Notes under the pieces: model-generated | What the model was told of the DNA's origin: nothing | The model's database searches: none | What the model saw: only the letters and a program-made list of their open reading frames with translations | Shown: positions 45,531-55,037 of the stretch, one piece after another | Numbering within the stretch: the stretch's first letter is position 1 | How the letters are laid out: the number at the start of each line of letters is the position of its first letter | Translations under genes and position numbers: made by a program | Origin: Saccharibacillus sp. JS10 | GTDB taxonomy: Bacteria > Bacillota > Bacilli > Paenibacillales > Paenibacillaceae | Assembly: GCF_024436065.1 (NCBI RefSeq) | Contig: NZ_JANFNS010000001.1 | Span: 124,001 to 188,000, forward strand | Direction: 5' to 3' | Length of the DNA stretch: 64,000 bases

Positions 45531-47600
45531 ATGGGGTTGAAACTATTGTCGGTAAAAAGAGAAGATGTTGAGAAAATTGTCCAAGCGATCGGCGGCAAAG
45601 ACAATATCGAAGTCGCTACACATTGCGTAACACGGCTTCGTTTCTCGCTCGTAGATGAAAGTAAAGTCGATAAGCAAGCATTGGACGATAATGAGTTGGC
45701 AAAAGGCTATTTTTCGACGCAAGGTCAGTTCCAAGTCATTATCGGCCCGGGAATCGTAGACAAAGCCTATGATGAATTGATTTCGATTACCGGAGGTCAA
45801 CGCGCTTCCAAAGACGATGTGAAATCGGCTGCGATCAAGCATAAAAGTCCAGTACAGCAGTTTATCAAAACGTTGTCGGACATCTTTATTCCTTTGCTAC
45901 CGGCACTGGTTACGGCAGGTCTATTGCTTGGTATCAACAACCTGCTGACAGGTAGCGACATCTTCTTTGCAGGGCAATCCTTGGTTGAAGTATATCCGCA
46001 ATGGGCAGACTTCGCCGCAATCGTGAATACGATTGCAAGCACCGCGTTTACATTCTTGCCAGCACTCGTAGGTTGGTCAGCAGCGACAAGGTTTGGCGGT
46101 AGCCCGCTACTTGGTGTCGTACTCGGTTTGATTCTCGTTAACCCGGGTCTACTCAGTGCTTACGATTATGCCGCAGCCCTAAATGAAGGTACGGTTCCAA
46201 CGTGGAATCTATTCGGACTTCAAATCAATGAGGTAGGTTATCAAGGACAAGTGCTTCCGATGTTGGTTGCCGCTTATGTCTTGGTTGTCATCGAGAAGTG
46301 GCTGAATAAAAAAGTACCGGATTCATTTAAGCTTCTTGTCGTAGCGCCTGTAGCGCTGCTTGTAACCGGATTCTTGGCATTCGTTGTTATTGGTCCTGTT
46401 ACATTTACACTCGGTAACTGGTTAACATCCGGCGTTGTTTGGTTGTTTGATACCGTTCCGTGGTTGGGTGGTCTGCTGTATGGCGGTCTGTATGCACCTC
46501 TTGTTATTACAGGGATGCACCATACTTTCCTTGCGGTCGATCTGCAACTCATTAACTCGACAGGCGGTACATTCTTGTGGCCGATGCTGGCATTGTCCAA
46601 TATCGCACAAGGTGCAGCCGCACTTGCAATGATGTTCGTGATTCGTTCACAGAAAATGAAAAGTTTGTCGGCAACAACTTCGGTCACAGCGTTCTTGGGA
46701 GTAACTGAACCTGCCGTATTTGGTGTTAACGTACGTTTTAAATATCCGCTGTTCATGGGTATGATCGGTTCGGCGATTGGCGGCGTATTGCTGACGATGA
46801 ACGATGTTCGTGCATTCGCGGTTGGCGTCGGCGGTCTGCCAGGTTTCTTGGCGATCAACGTAGGCGACTGGGGCATCTTCTTTATCGGTATGGCAATCTG
46901 TCTGGTGCTTCCGTTCGTCGGCACGATCATTTATGGTAAGATCGTAACTCGCAAACAAGCGGCTTCGGGTGAAGTGGTTGAAGAAGATTTGGCAGAACGC
47001 GATGTGAAAAAAGTAGAAAATTCGACTAGCCCGATTCCAAATAGCGGAAACGAAGTCGTTTCTCATGCTTCGACCTCGAATTCTGCAAACACTGGCGCTT
47101 CAGTAGGAAGTCCAGACGCTGTAAACGTATTGGAGCTTCTTGCTCCGATTCAAGGTAAAGCGGTTGATTTGGCACAAGTTCCCGATCCTGCGTTTGCCGA
47201 AAAGCAAATGGGTGAAGGGGTCGCGATCGAACCGTCTGAAGGCAGAGTCGTTGCTCCGTTCGACGCAACGGTGGCTCACGTGATTGATAAGAGCAAACAC
47301 GCCGTGATTTTGGAACATGCCACAGGCGTTCAAGTATTGATCCATATCGGGATCGATACCGTAGGTCTGAAAGGTAACGGATTTACGGCGCATGTCGCGA
47401 CAGGCGATGTCGTGAAAGCCGGACAATTGTTGCTTGAATTTGACCGCGATGTAATTACATCCGGCGGTTATGCAACGATTTCGCCTATTATTATTCCAGC
47501 CGGTCAAGATATCGTTGATCATATTGAAGAGTTGACCGGAGATACACAAGCCGGCAAAACACCGGTGATCCGTATTCATCTGACAGGTGACGAAGACTAA
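45531..47600 (+). CDS. treP: Trehalose PTS transporter, fused EIIBCA
   Basis: Imports trehalose with phosphorylation. 689 residues. EIIB (about 5-80) has the phospho-Cys in 'EVATHCVTRLRF'. EIIC has about ten membrane helices (about 105-490) with 'GMHHTFLAVDLQLINS' in the sugar site. After a polar linker comes a complete glucose-type EIIA domain (about 535-689) with the phospho-His in 'GVQVLIHIGIDTVG'. B. subtilis TreP lacks this EIIA and borrows another; here it is fused. Start: ATG at 45531 has a weak ribosome site; an internal TTG at 45546 is possible. Confidence 0.92.
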   Translation: MGLKLLSVKREDVEKIVQAIGGKDNIEVATHCVTRLRFSLVDESKVDKQALDDNELAKGYFSTQGQFQVIIGPGIVDKAYDELISITGGQRASKDDVKSAAIKHKSPVQQFIKTLSDIFIPLLPALVTAGLLLGINNLLTGSDIFFAGQSLVEVYPQWADFAAIVNTIASTAFTFLPALVGWSAATRFGGSPLLGVVLGLILVNPGLLSAYDYAAALNEGTVPTWNLFGLQINEVGYQGQVLPMLVAAYVLVVIEKWLNKKVPDSFKLLVVAPVALLVTGFLAFVVIGPVTFTLGNWLTSGVVWLFDTVPWLGGLLYGGLYAPLVITGMHHTFLAVDLQLINSTGGTFLWPMLALSNIAQGAAALAMMFVIRSQKMKSLSATTSVTAFLGVTEPAVFGVNVRFKYPLFMGMIGSAIGGVLLTMNDVRAFAVGVGGLPGFLAINVGDWGIFFIGMAICLVLPFVGTIIYGKIVTRKQAASGEVVEEDLAERDVKKVENSTSPIPNSGNEVVSHASTSNSANTGASVGSPDAVNVLELLAPIQGKAVDLAQVPDPAFAEKQMGEGVAIEPSEGRVVAPFDATVAHVIDKSKHAVILEHATGVQVLIHIGIDTVGLKGNGFTAHVATGDVVKAGQLLLEFDRDVITSGGYATISPIIIPAGQDIVDHIEELTGDTQAGKTPVIRIHLTGDED

Positions 47601-47679
47601 TTAGTATGAAATAAGCTTTTAACGTAGTGGCTTTGCTTTTTTACAAAATCCCCCGTAAAATGGGTCACGGTGATGAACG

Positions 47680-48405
47680 ATGAACAAAAATATTTTCTCG
47701 CAAATCTACAGTGATTACACGCAGCAAATCGAAAGCGGTGCACTTAAGCCGGGAACCAAATTGCCTTCGGAAAATGAAATTGCTGAAGCGCATGAGACAT
47801 CAAGAGAAACGGTGCGCAAAGCACTCCATCTGCTGTCGCAAAACGGGTACATTCACAAAATTCGCGGAAAAGGTTCGTATGTATTGGATATGAACCGGAT
47901 GGAATTTCCGATCTCCGGATTAGTGAGTTTCAAAGAATTATCCAAGCGGCTCCATCGCTCTGCGCGAACCATTGTGCATGAGACGGTCAAAATGCGTTGC
48001 CCACAAAATGTCGCACGTCAACTTCAAGTGACCGAACAAGAAGAAGTATGGAAAGTCGTTCGGGCAAGGGAGATCGAAGGCGAGAAAGTGATTTTGGATA
48101 AAGATTATTTTCTTGCTTCGATTGTACCTTCGCTAACGCCGGAGATTGCTGCCGATTCGATCTATGCGTATTTGGAAGGCGAATGTTCATTGAAGATCGC
48201 TTATGCCAAAAAAGAAATTTCGGTCGAACAAGTCTCGGCGGAAGATCGACGGTTGCTGGATTTAGGGAAAGATACGCATGTTGTGGTCGTGCGAAACTAT
48301 GTCCATCTGGAAGACACGACGATGTTCGAGTATACGGAATCTCGACATCGGCTGGACAAATTTCAATTTGTTGATTTTGCAAGGCGTGTGGTTTCGGAAG
48401 AATAG
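47680..48405 (+). CDS. treR: Trehalose operon repressor TreR, GntR family
   Basis: 241 residues. GntR winged helix at about 8-70 ('GTKLPSENEIAEAHETSRET', 'VRKALHLLSQNGYIHKIRGKG') and a HutC/UTRA effector domain (about 85-235, 'VWKVVRAREIEGEKVILDKDY'). It should bind the TGTATATACA sites before treA and release them with trehalose 6-phosphate, as known for B. subtilis TreR. It is the last gene of the operon and its terminator follows the stop. The ribosome site (GGTGAT) is weak. Confidence 0.9.
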   Translation: MNKNIFSQIYSDYTQQIESGALKPGTKLPSENEIAEAHETSRETVRKALHLLSQNGYIHKIRGKGSYVLDMNRMEFPISGLVSFKELSKRLHRSARTIVHETVKMRCPQNVARQLQVTEQEEVWKVVRAREIEGEKVILDKDYFLASIVPSLTPEIAADSIYAYLEGECSLKIAYAKKEISVEQVSAEDRRLLDLGKDTHVVVVRNYVHLEDTTMFEYTESRHRLDKFQFVDFARRVVSEE

Positions 48406-48414
48406 AATTTTTAG

Positions 48415-48449
48415 AAAAAAGCCTTCGACATGATGTCGAAGGCTTTTTA
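48415..48449. terminator. Strong bidirectional terminator after treR
   Basis: Perfect stem AAAAAGCCTTCGACA/TGTCGAAGGCTTTTT with TGA loop, between convergent treR and the amidohydrolase. Confidence 0.92.
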
Positions 48450-48479
48450 TTATTTAGCACATTGGAATTTTAAATTTAA

Positions 48480-49367
48480 CTATTCCTGCTCAAGTTGCCC
48501 AATCATATCTTTCAATTTCGGGAAAACGTCAAGCGCATTCTGATAAAACACATGATGCCAGTATTTTTCAGGAATCAAATGTTTAACGAAGCGGATATAT
48601 GAATCGATCGGAATCAAAGGCCAGTCGGTGCCGAATACGAGGCGATCATACCGTTCAGCGAATACAATCGCGCGTTTGAAATGATCGACATACGTCTGTT
48701 CGGTCAGCAGCCGCGTGATCTTGTTGTCGTCTCCGACGATCCATCCTGACAAATCCGCATATAAATTCGGGTTTTTTTCCAGCATGGCAGCCGTATCCAT
48801 GACCCACGGATCGCCCAAATGACAGATCATAAAGGTAAGGTCGCGGTGCTCCAGTAGCGCTTCTTCCATCGATAGAGGATGCGAATATTTCAACAGCCCC
48901 CGATCCGAGTAAGTCAGACCGCCATGAATCACGATCGGCAATTTGTATTTAGACGCCAAAGCGTAGACCGGATCATAAATCGGATCGTTGACTGCAAAAT
49001 GGTAATATCCTGCATATAGCTTGATTCCCACTGTTTTGGGATGTTGAAGCGACTTTTCCAAAGCTTCCAATTGTCCCGGTTCATGTAGAGTATGCGGATT
49101 GATGCCCGCGCACTCGAATACATTTTTCGGTAACGTATCCAGCGTGCCGTCGCCAAGATCCAGACCCATTGGGTTAGCAGCGGCATGATCTGGAAATCCG
49201 CCGGCTACCGTCTCCGTCACGCCCATACCCACAGCGGCAACAACGCCTGCGCGGCGGAATTCATCGGCGAGCCCTTCCGGGGTATAGCTGAGTAGAGCTA
49301 CTTCGTTAGCGGTCTGATGAAAAGCCTCAATTTCGGAGTAGTGGATATGAGCGTCGATAATTTTCAA
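48480..49367 (-). CDS. Amidohydrolase-family (TIM-barrel) hydrolase or decarboxylase
   Basis: 295 residues from a TTG start with AAAGGAGG nine bases upstream. Metal-dependent amidohydrolase pattern: 'IIDAHIHYSE' (HxH, residues about 6-8), 'KLPIVIHGGLTYSD' (His), 'LTFMICHLGDPWVMD' (His) and 'LVFGTDWPLIPIDS' (Asp). This layout belongs to the COG2159 subgroup that includes gamma-resorcylate-type decarboxylases. It is the second gene of an operon whose first gene is the GNAT fusion protein (27-base gap). The substrate is unknown. Confidence 0.85.
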   Translation of the reverse strand: MKIIDAHIHYSEIEAFHQTANEVALLSYTPEGLADEFRRAGVVAAVGMGVTETVAGGFPDHAAANPMGLDLGDGTLDTLPKNVFECAGINPHTLHEPGQLEALEKSLQHPKTVGIKLYAGYYHFAVNDPIYDPVYALASKYKLPIVIHGGLTYSDRGLLKYSHPLSMEEALLEHRDLTFMICHLGDPWVMDTAAMLEKNPNLYADLSGWIVGDDNKITRLLTEQTYVDHFKRAIVFAERYDRLVFGTDWPLIPIDSYIRFVKHLIPEKYWHHVFYQNALDVFPKLKDMIGQLEQE

Positions 49368-49394
49368 AATAGAAATCCTCCTTTGGGAAAAAGA

Positions 49395-52300
49395 TTATAG
49401 AAATTCGATTCGGCGAAGATCGGTCAAATGTTGATCTTCCGGTTCCAAATCCGTAAAGACATAGAAATAAGGGCGAGTGAAGCTGGTTTTCCCGTCACGT
49501 CCATCAAACTGATCTTTGTAATTGACAAAAGAAACTTCATTAAGAACCATCAATTGTTGCTGCAAAGGCGTCTCGATCCCGGGAACGATAAGCAATTTTT
49601 CTGTCCGTTCGTTAGAAAAGGCACGCAGTACATGTTCAAAAGTCGTACTGTTCTCGTAACGTCCTGTTTTGTAAATCATTTTATCGCCTTGTGAATCGTG
49701 AACTTGCCATTTACCGTCGCGCGGATCTTCCGAACTGTAAATATGGGCTTGCGTGAGCATCGCTGCATGTGGAATCGGGTTGCCGGATTGTTGTTCAATC
49801 CGCGTGACAGATGCCATCACCGGTGTGCCTGGACGCAGCAAAAAGTATTGATGGTAAGTTAGACCTTTGAATTTTTTGTTTTGTTCAATCGTAATCGTAA
49901 GTCGGATTCCTGACCACTCATTACCTGCGGTATCAGAAAGACGATCAAACTCCGCAAAAATCTGTTCTTCCGTTAGCGCACGTAATGTTAATCCTTCCGG
50001 TACACTTCCAATCCCGCCTAACCACGGATTCCAGAACGATTTAGGCCCCGCTTGCGGGAACGAAGAATCTAGCCATTCCTTGCCTTGATATTGCATCGAG
50101 TACAACGCAGAGCCGAAAGAAGGTGCAACGCGCAACGTTAAGATCCCATTACTGACTTCAAACACATCCAGCTCTTTGTCGATTATTCGACGCGTAGAAA
50201 CTTTTTCGCTATCAAGCGTGGAAGACGGAAATACCAGTTGTTTGCGTTCAAAGCTCAGCGCGTCCATATCAAAGTTCCAAGTCACCATATCGCTTTCGAC
50301 GGGGTTGGTCACTTTCAGGGTATCCGTAATTTGATGGAACTCGGACGTTGATTCAGGCGCGAATTTTTTCGTTTGTATCGAACCGCGCTGAGCAGACAAT
50401 GTGATCTCGCCGCTTAAATAAATATCTTTATGCTCGCGGATATGGAGATCAAAGGCTTCGGGTAAAAACGGATTTCCGTTATTCAACGAAGCAGACAAAT
50501 GTTCCGTGATCTGCGAAGGTAATAACGCACTTTGCTCTAACGCGTGAGCTCGAAGCTGCTGCCAGTCGCGGAACGTATCGACAAATAATCGTAGAGGAGC
50601 CGTCGAATCAGATTCGCCGATTGCAAGCGGTCCGATTGATTGTTCAAAAGTATAACTACGGTGACTTCGAACAGGCTTCAAGCCCTTATGCCAGACCACT
50701 CCACAAGCCGAACTTAAACGACGGAAAAAGATCCAATTTTCGCTTAAGCGCTCGGGTTTCCAATAATCCAGTGGTATTGCACCTGCGCCGGTACTCAAAT
50801 CCAAAAAGGTATCATCGTAAGGCAATACAGCTTGAGTCAAAGAAATCGGCAGATCCAATTTCAATTTCAAATCTGTGGCTGGAGCAGCTTCTTCGGTACG
50901 CAAAACACGGTGAGACAACTGCAAAGCTCCATTCGGAGACAATTCAGCTACAACGGTCAATAAGATTCCACTCAGTTCTTGCCACATATAATCGGCTTCC
51001 AGCGTAACTTTCTCTTCCTGCTGAACAAAACGGACATCCACAGGGCGACGTTCGACAAACTGATCGCTAAAAGGCGGCCCTAACTTCGGTAAATTAAATT
51101 CGAATGGCGTAGAAGGTTCAATTGCGCTTCGAAGCGATAGGCGGTTATCAAATTTGTTTAAGGAAAGAACCGTAGATCCGTTTGCCGCAAGCCATGCGCT
51201 AGACGTTTCCCCGTAAAAGATACCGGAAGGCGATACAAAATAAGCATCGAGTTCTCCATGTACGGTGAACGTTTCCGTCCCCGAAGTGACGCGGATCGGC
51301 AGACTCGAAGCGGCAATACCCGGTTTGGTCACATGCGTGTGGACGGTAGCTGAAGTTCGGCTTCCGGCAGGCAGATGAAGCGACAACGTATTCGGTTCAA
51401 AAGACACCGCTCCCGACGCAGGTAACGTCACTTGAATCTCGGTACCTTCCGCAAAACGGCTTTCAAAGCTCAATTGAACTTCATTAACTTGACCCGGATA
51501 AAAGACCGGATCAACAATCAGCGTATGAACGTCGATCGGGAACACGGGTGCAATCCCTGTTTTGAATACAGCGGATTTGCCATTGATCGACAGCTTGGCT
51601 TCTACGCCCGGATGCGTACGCCATACGCTCGGTTCTTCTGCTTGTTCAAGCAGCTCAAAACTTCCGGTGACGTCTTGCGAGCTGCCTGCTGTCGAAAGGG
51701 AAATTTGTTGGTTCAGATCGAACTGAATGCCTTTACCGGGTTGACCTTCAATCGTAACGTCTAGCGGCGCTCCGCTTTTATTCGTAATCCGATAAGTAAC
51801 AGGGTAGCTGCGACCGAAAGGAAGGGTATGCCTTTCAATGATGGTTTCGATCCTATAATCATCGTTTTCGATTTTACGTAAGCCACGTCCAGTGCGTTCA
51901 AACTGCATCGTTAACGAGCGGCCTTCTTTTTCCCAGTCGTAAGTGAAAAAGTCGAACCCGTTTTCGCCGCCGCCATCCGGGTATACGGACAAGTCGCGTT
52001 TGCCGTCCGTATACCAATCCGCAACATCGAAAAAGTCGGATACCGCCTCAGTCGCGAGAACGCTCGGAATAAAGTTCATTAAATGCGTAGTATCTTCACG
52101 TTTTTCCCAGAAAAAGCCGCTTTTTTTGTAAGCAGGAACAGCCTTGATATTGCCCGGCCATGTATACAGGTCAAGCCTTGGATAACCAAGCTCGATCGTC
52201 CGGCGAACAGCGTTAAGAACAAGCATTTTGCCGACTTTTTGCCCGTGATAATCCGGTCTTACATTGAGCAGCGGAATATACATGGCGCCTTCGTCTTCTT

Positions 52301-52526
52301 TGTAATAAGAAAAGCTGCAAAATCCAACGACCAAGTCGCCATCGAGTGCCAAAAAAGTCTGTAGATCAGTGCTATGTTTACTTTTTTCCAAGATATCTTG
52401 TTCGGTATGTACGTAAGCGTCTCCGCCCCAGCTATCGCTGCTTACATTCCACATTTCGGCAAGCGAAGCCGCATAACGAGGTTCATATTCGACGATCGTG
52501 ATCGGTGCTTTTGAAGAAGTGTTCAT
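49395..52526 (-). CDS. GNAT acetyltransferase fused to large multi-beta-domain protein
   Basis: 1043 residues from the ATG at 52526, with GAAGGAGG seven bases upstream; the frame is open from 52553. About residues 10-160 are a GNAT domain: 'LLNVRPDYHGQKVGKMLVLN' is the acetyl-CoA motif, and 'YPRLDLYTWPGNIKAVPAYK' the next strand. The remaining 880 residues are beta-rich and soluble with no signal peptide. They look like immunoglobulin-like/NEW3-type segments around 200-440 and a mutarotase-like or sugar-enzyme C-terminal supersandwich around 790-1040 ('SFGSALYSMQYQGKEWLDS', 'GLTYHQYFLLRPGTPVMAS'). No glycosidase catalytic motif is seen. It shares an operon with an amidohydrolase. Not recognised as a named family. 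Confidence 0.72.
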   Translation of the reverse strand: MNTSSKAPITIVEYEPRYAASLAEMWNVSSDSWGGDAYVHTEQDILEKSKHSTDLQTFLALDGDLVVGFCSFSYYKEDEGAMYIPLLNVRPDYHGQKVGKMLVLNAVRRTIELGYPRLDLYTWPGNIKAVPAYKKSGFFWEKREDTTHLMNFIPSVLATEAVSDFFDVADWYTDGKRDLSVYPDGGGENGFDFFTYDWEKEGRSLTMQFERTGRGLRKIENDDYRIETIIERHTLPFGRSYPVTYRITNKSGAPLDVTIEGQPGKGIQFDLNQQISLSTAGSSQDVTGSFELLEQAEEPSVWRTHPGVEAKLSINGKSAVFKTGIAPVFPIDVHTLIVDPVFYPGQVNEVQLSFESRFAEGTEIQVTLPASGAVSFEPNTLSLHLPAGSRTSATVHTHVTKPGIAASSLPIRVTSGTETFTVHGELDAYFVSPSGIFYGETSSAWLAANGSTVLSLNKFDNRLSLRSAIEPSTPFEFNLPKLGPPFSDQFVERRPVDVRFVQQEEKVTLEADYMWQELSGILLTVVAELSPNGALQLSHRVLRTEEAAPATDLKLKLDLPISLTQAVLPYDDTFLDLSTGAGAIPLDYWKPERLSENWIFFRRLSSACGVVWHKGLKPVRSHRSYTFEQSIGPLAIGESDSTAPLRLFVDTFRDWQQLRAHALEQSALLPSQITEHLSASLNNGNPFLPEAFDLHIREHKDIYLSGEITLSAQRGSIQTKKFAPESTSEFHQITDTLKVTNPVESDMVTWNFDMDALSFERKQLVFPSSTLDSEKVSTRRIIDKELDVFEVSNGILTLRVAPSFGSALYSMQYQGKEWLDSSFPQAGPKSFWNPWLGGIGSVPEGLTLRALTEEQIFAEFDRLSDTAGNEWSGIRLTITIEQNKKFKGLTYHQYFLLRPGTPVMASVTRIEQQSGNPIPHAAMLTQAHIYSSEDPRDGKWQVHDSQGDKMIYKTGRYENSTTFEHVLRAFSNERTEKLLIVPGIETPLQQQLMVLNEVSFVNYKDQFDGRDGKTSFTRPYFYVFTDLEPEDQHLTDLRRIEFL

Positions 52527-52705
52527 AACGTGCCTCCTTCGCCTGATAAACATCCGGCATAATTAATCAACCCACCTTATTATAAGCGGAAAATAAATTA
52601 CATTCCATAAAGCCCGTTTGGTGACTGAGTATCAAGGGTATGTCAAAAGAAAGAGCCTCTATTCCACAAAATCTTCTGATTATTTAAATAGAAAGGATGG
52701 AGAAG

Positions 52706-53902
52706 ATGGAAAAATCAAAAGGGAGTCGTTTGGGATATTTCTTATCCAGTCTAGTCGGTTTGATCCTTGGAGCTTTATTGGTCTTATTCTTTTTGCCGAC
52801 TGCATCCGAGCAAACTGTTACAGAATCTGCTGTTAGGGAGACTCCGGCTGTTCAAGAAACGGCAAGCCAGCCTGCTCAAACCGCGGCTTTGCCTCAATCT
52901 GAAGTCATGGATGTATCCTCTGTGGTCGAACAAGTCGGAGGGTCTGTAGTCGGAATTACGAATATTCAAATGCAGCGGGAAAATGGCGTGTTCGGTATTC
53001 CGCAAAGCACGCAAGAAGTTCCGGCAGGAACGGGTTCAGGTGTCATTTACAAAAAAGAAGGCGATCTTGCATACATTGTCACAAATAATCATGTAGTCGC
53101 CGGTGCCAATCAATTGGAAATCACATTAGATGACGGAACCAACGTAGAAGGCAAAATGGTCGGTACCGACGTCTGGACAGATCTCGCCGTGATTACCATG
53201 GATGCTTCAGCAGCAGAGACGGTAGTCGATTTCGGTGATTCTTCCGCGTTAAAAGCCGGTCAACCCGTGATCGCAATCGGAAATCCGTTAGGGCTAGAAT
53301 TTGCAGGTTCTGTAACGACTGGAGTCGTGTCAGGAGTGGAACGAATAGTACCTGTCGATGTGGATGGAGATGGCAGACCGGATTTTCAATCGGAAGCGAT
53401 TCAGACAGACGCTGCTATTAATCCGGGAAATAGCGGGGGAGCACTGCTGGACACGTCGGGTAAGTTAATTGGAATCAATTCGATGAAAATCAGCACGGAG
53501 ACCGTAGAAGGAATTGGGCTCGCTATCCCGATTAGTTACGCAATGCCAATCATTGAGCAATTGGAGCAAAATGGAGAAGTCCATCGAGCGACGATCGGAG
53601 CAACTCTTATCGATCTCAGTGCGATTCGTTCTGTTTATCGTGCTGATCTAGGTTTGCCAGAAAGCGTAGAATCGGGCGTGATCGTGCAGCGCGTACTTCG
53701 AGATTCAGCAGCTTCGCGCGCGGGTCTTCAAGCGGTGGATGTGATTACATCTGCTGACGGTCAGACCATCGAAAGTACGCAGCAGCTCAGACAATATTTA
53801 TTTACAGAAAAGAAAGTCGGCGATGAACTGCAATTACAGATTTACCGCAACGGAAATCCGATGCAAATGACATTGTCGTTGACAGATAATCTGCAAATTT
53901 AA
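52706..53902 (+). CDS. HtrA/DegP-like membrane-anchored serine protease
   Basis: 398 residues from the ATG at 52706 (AAAGG and GGAG upstream; the ATG at 52697 sits on the ribosome site). One membrane helix at about 9-30 holds the catalytic part outside the cell. The trypsin-like triad is His in 'IVTNNHVVAGANQ', Asp in 'VWTDLAVITMD' and Ser in 'INPGNSGGALLD'. One PDZ domain follows (about 290-385, 'RAGLQAVDVITSADGQTI'). This is the S1C degP/htrA type that removes damaged surface proteins. Terminator follows. Confidence 0.9.
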   Translation: MEKSKGSRLGYFLSSLVGLILGALLVLFFLPTASEQTVTESAVRETPAVQETASQPAQTAALPQSEVMDVSSVVEQVGGSVVGITNIQMQRENGVFGIPQSTQEVPAGTGSGVIYKKEGDLAYIVTNNHVVAGANQLEITLDDGTNVEGKMVGTDVWTDLAVITMDASAAETVVDFGDSSALKAGQPVIAIGNPLGLEFAGSVTTGVVSGVERIVPVDVDGDGRPDFQSEAIQTDAAINPGNSGGALLDTSGKLIGINSMKISTETVEGIGLAIPISYAMPIIEQLEQNGEVHRATIGATLIDLSAIRSVYRADLGLPESVESGVIVQRVLRDSAASRAGLQAVDVITSADGQTIESTQQLRQYLFTEKKVGDELQLQIYRNGNPMQMTLSLTDNLQI

Positions 53903-53911
53903 TTTCTTCTT

Positions 53912-53953
53912 CGATTGCGGCACTTGGAATCTTAAAGTGCCGCAATCGTTTTT
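53912..53953 (+). terminator. Rho-independent terminator
   Basis: Perfect stem CGATTGCGGCACTT/AAGTGCCGCAATCG with a nine-base loop and TTTTTT. Confidence 0.9.
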
Positions 53954-54074
53954 TCGTTTACATGGATTTTACATAGTCTTGACGCTTGCTGAGACTTGAA
54001 ATGGTACGATAGTCGCATAGAGATGCTCCAATCCAATGACAGTCTCGATTCTTAATCGATCAGGTGAATCTATT

Positions 54075-55013
54075 ATGAAATTTCCGCCCACAACGACGGG
54101 GCTTAGTACCGCTTGGAAAGACCTTGTAGAAAGTATTCAATCTTCGACGCGAACGTATCGCAAGTCCAGAGAACTACATCGAATTATTCAAGAACGCAAG
54201 CTCTCGACCTTTTTCCAGCCTATTTTAAATTTACAAAGCGGTAGTTGTCTCGGTTATGAAGTGCTCAATCGTCCTCCGAGTTCAATCAGTTTTCCGAATA
54301 CCGAAATGTTTTATGATTATCTGGGGCAGACCAATCGGGTATTTGCTTTTGAACAATATTGCCGGGAGACTTCGTTTGAACGTTTTGAAGCAGCGCGTAG
54401 TCAAAAGCAGTCGCAACCTACGAACGAGACTTCAAGCGATATTGTATTTATCAACGTTCATCCTTTGATCATGACGGATTCGGCATATCGCAGCGGAGAA
54501 ACGGTTCGGATGTTGGCTAAATACGGGCTTTTACCGGAGCAGGTTGTTTTTGAATTGACGGAAAAACAAGCAGTGACCGATTATGCTGAATTTTCGCGCG
54601 TACTTTCGCATTATCGCGATCAAGGGTTCCGAATTGCGGTAGATGATGCGGGGTCGGGATATAGCAGCCTCAAAACGATTGTGAATTTGAAGCCGGAATT
54701 TATCAAGCTCGATAAATCTTTGATTCGTGATCTACATCAACATGAAGATCGGCGTCGTATGGTCAAATTGTTGCAAGAGTTTGCGCAAGGTTCCGGTACA
54801 TCGATTATTGCCGAAGGAATTGAAAACCGATTCGAAGCGGAATTTTTACGGGCTGAAGGGATTCAGTATGGGCAAGGATATGCACTGGGTTATCCCGATC
54901 CTCAATTGAAGCCGGCACAGTTCCCTATTGAAGACTATCCGGTTGCTCAGAGTGAATCGATCATTCCATCACATAAAGTACCTGAGATCAAGCCTCATGG
55001 ACGTTTGGCTTAA
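54075..55013 (+). CDS. EAL-domain c-di-GMP phosphodiesterase
   Basis: 312 residues from the ATG at 54075 (AGGTGA eight bases upstream). The EAL domain spans about 40-290. Metal and catalytic positions are 'GYEVLNRP' (EVL instead of EAL), 'FINVHP', 'FELTEKQ', 'VDDAGSGYSSL' (DD pair), 'FIKLDKSLIRD' (Lys), 'IAEGIENR' and 'GQGYALG'. All are conserved, so hydrolysis of c-di-GMP is likely. There is no sensor domain beyond the N-terminal 40 residues. It is followed after 24 bases by a GGDEF-domain gene, with which it forms an operon. Confidence 0.88.
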   Translation: MKFPPTTTGLSTAWKDLVESIQSSTRTYRKSRELHRIIQERKLSTFFQPILNLQSGSCLGYEVLNRPPSSISFPNTEMFYDYLGQTNRVFAFEQYCRETSFERFEAARSQKQSQPTNETSSDIVFINVHPLIMTDSAYRSGETVRMLAKYGLLPEQVVFELTEKQAVTDYAEFSRVLSHYRDQGFRIAVDDAGSGYSSLKTIVNLKPEFIKLDKSLIRDLHQHEDRRRMVKLLQEFAQGSGTSIIAEGIENRFEAEFLRAEGIQYGQGYALGYPDPQLKPAQFPIEDYPVAQSESIIPSHKVPEIKPHGRLA

Positions 55014-55037
55014 ACATGCGGAAAGGGGAAACAGCGA

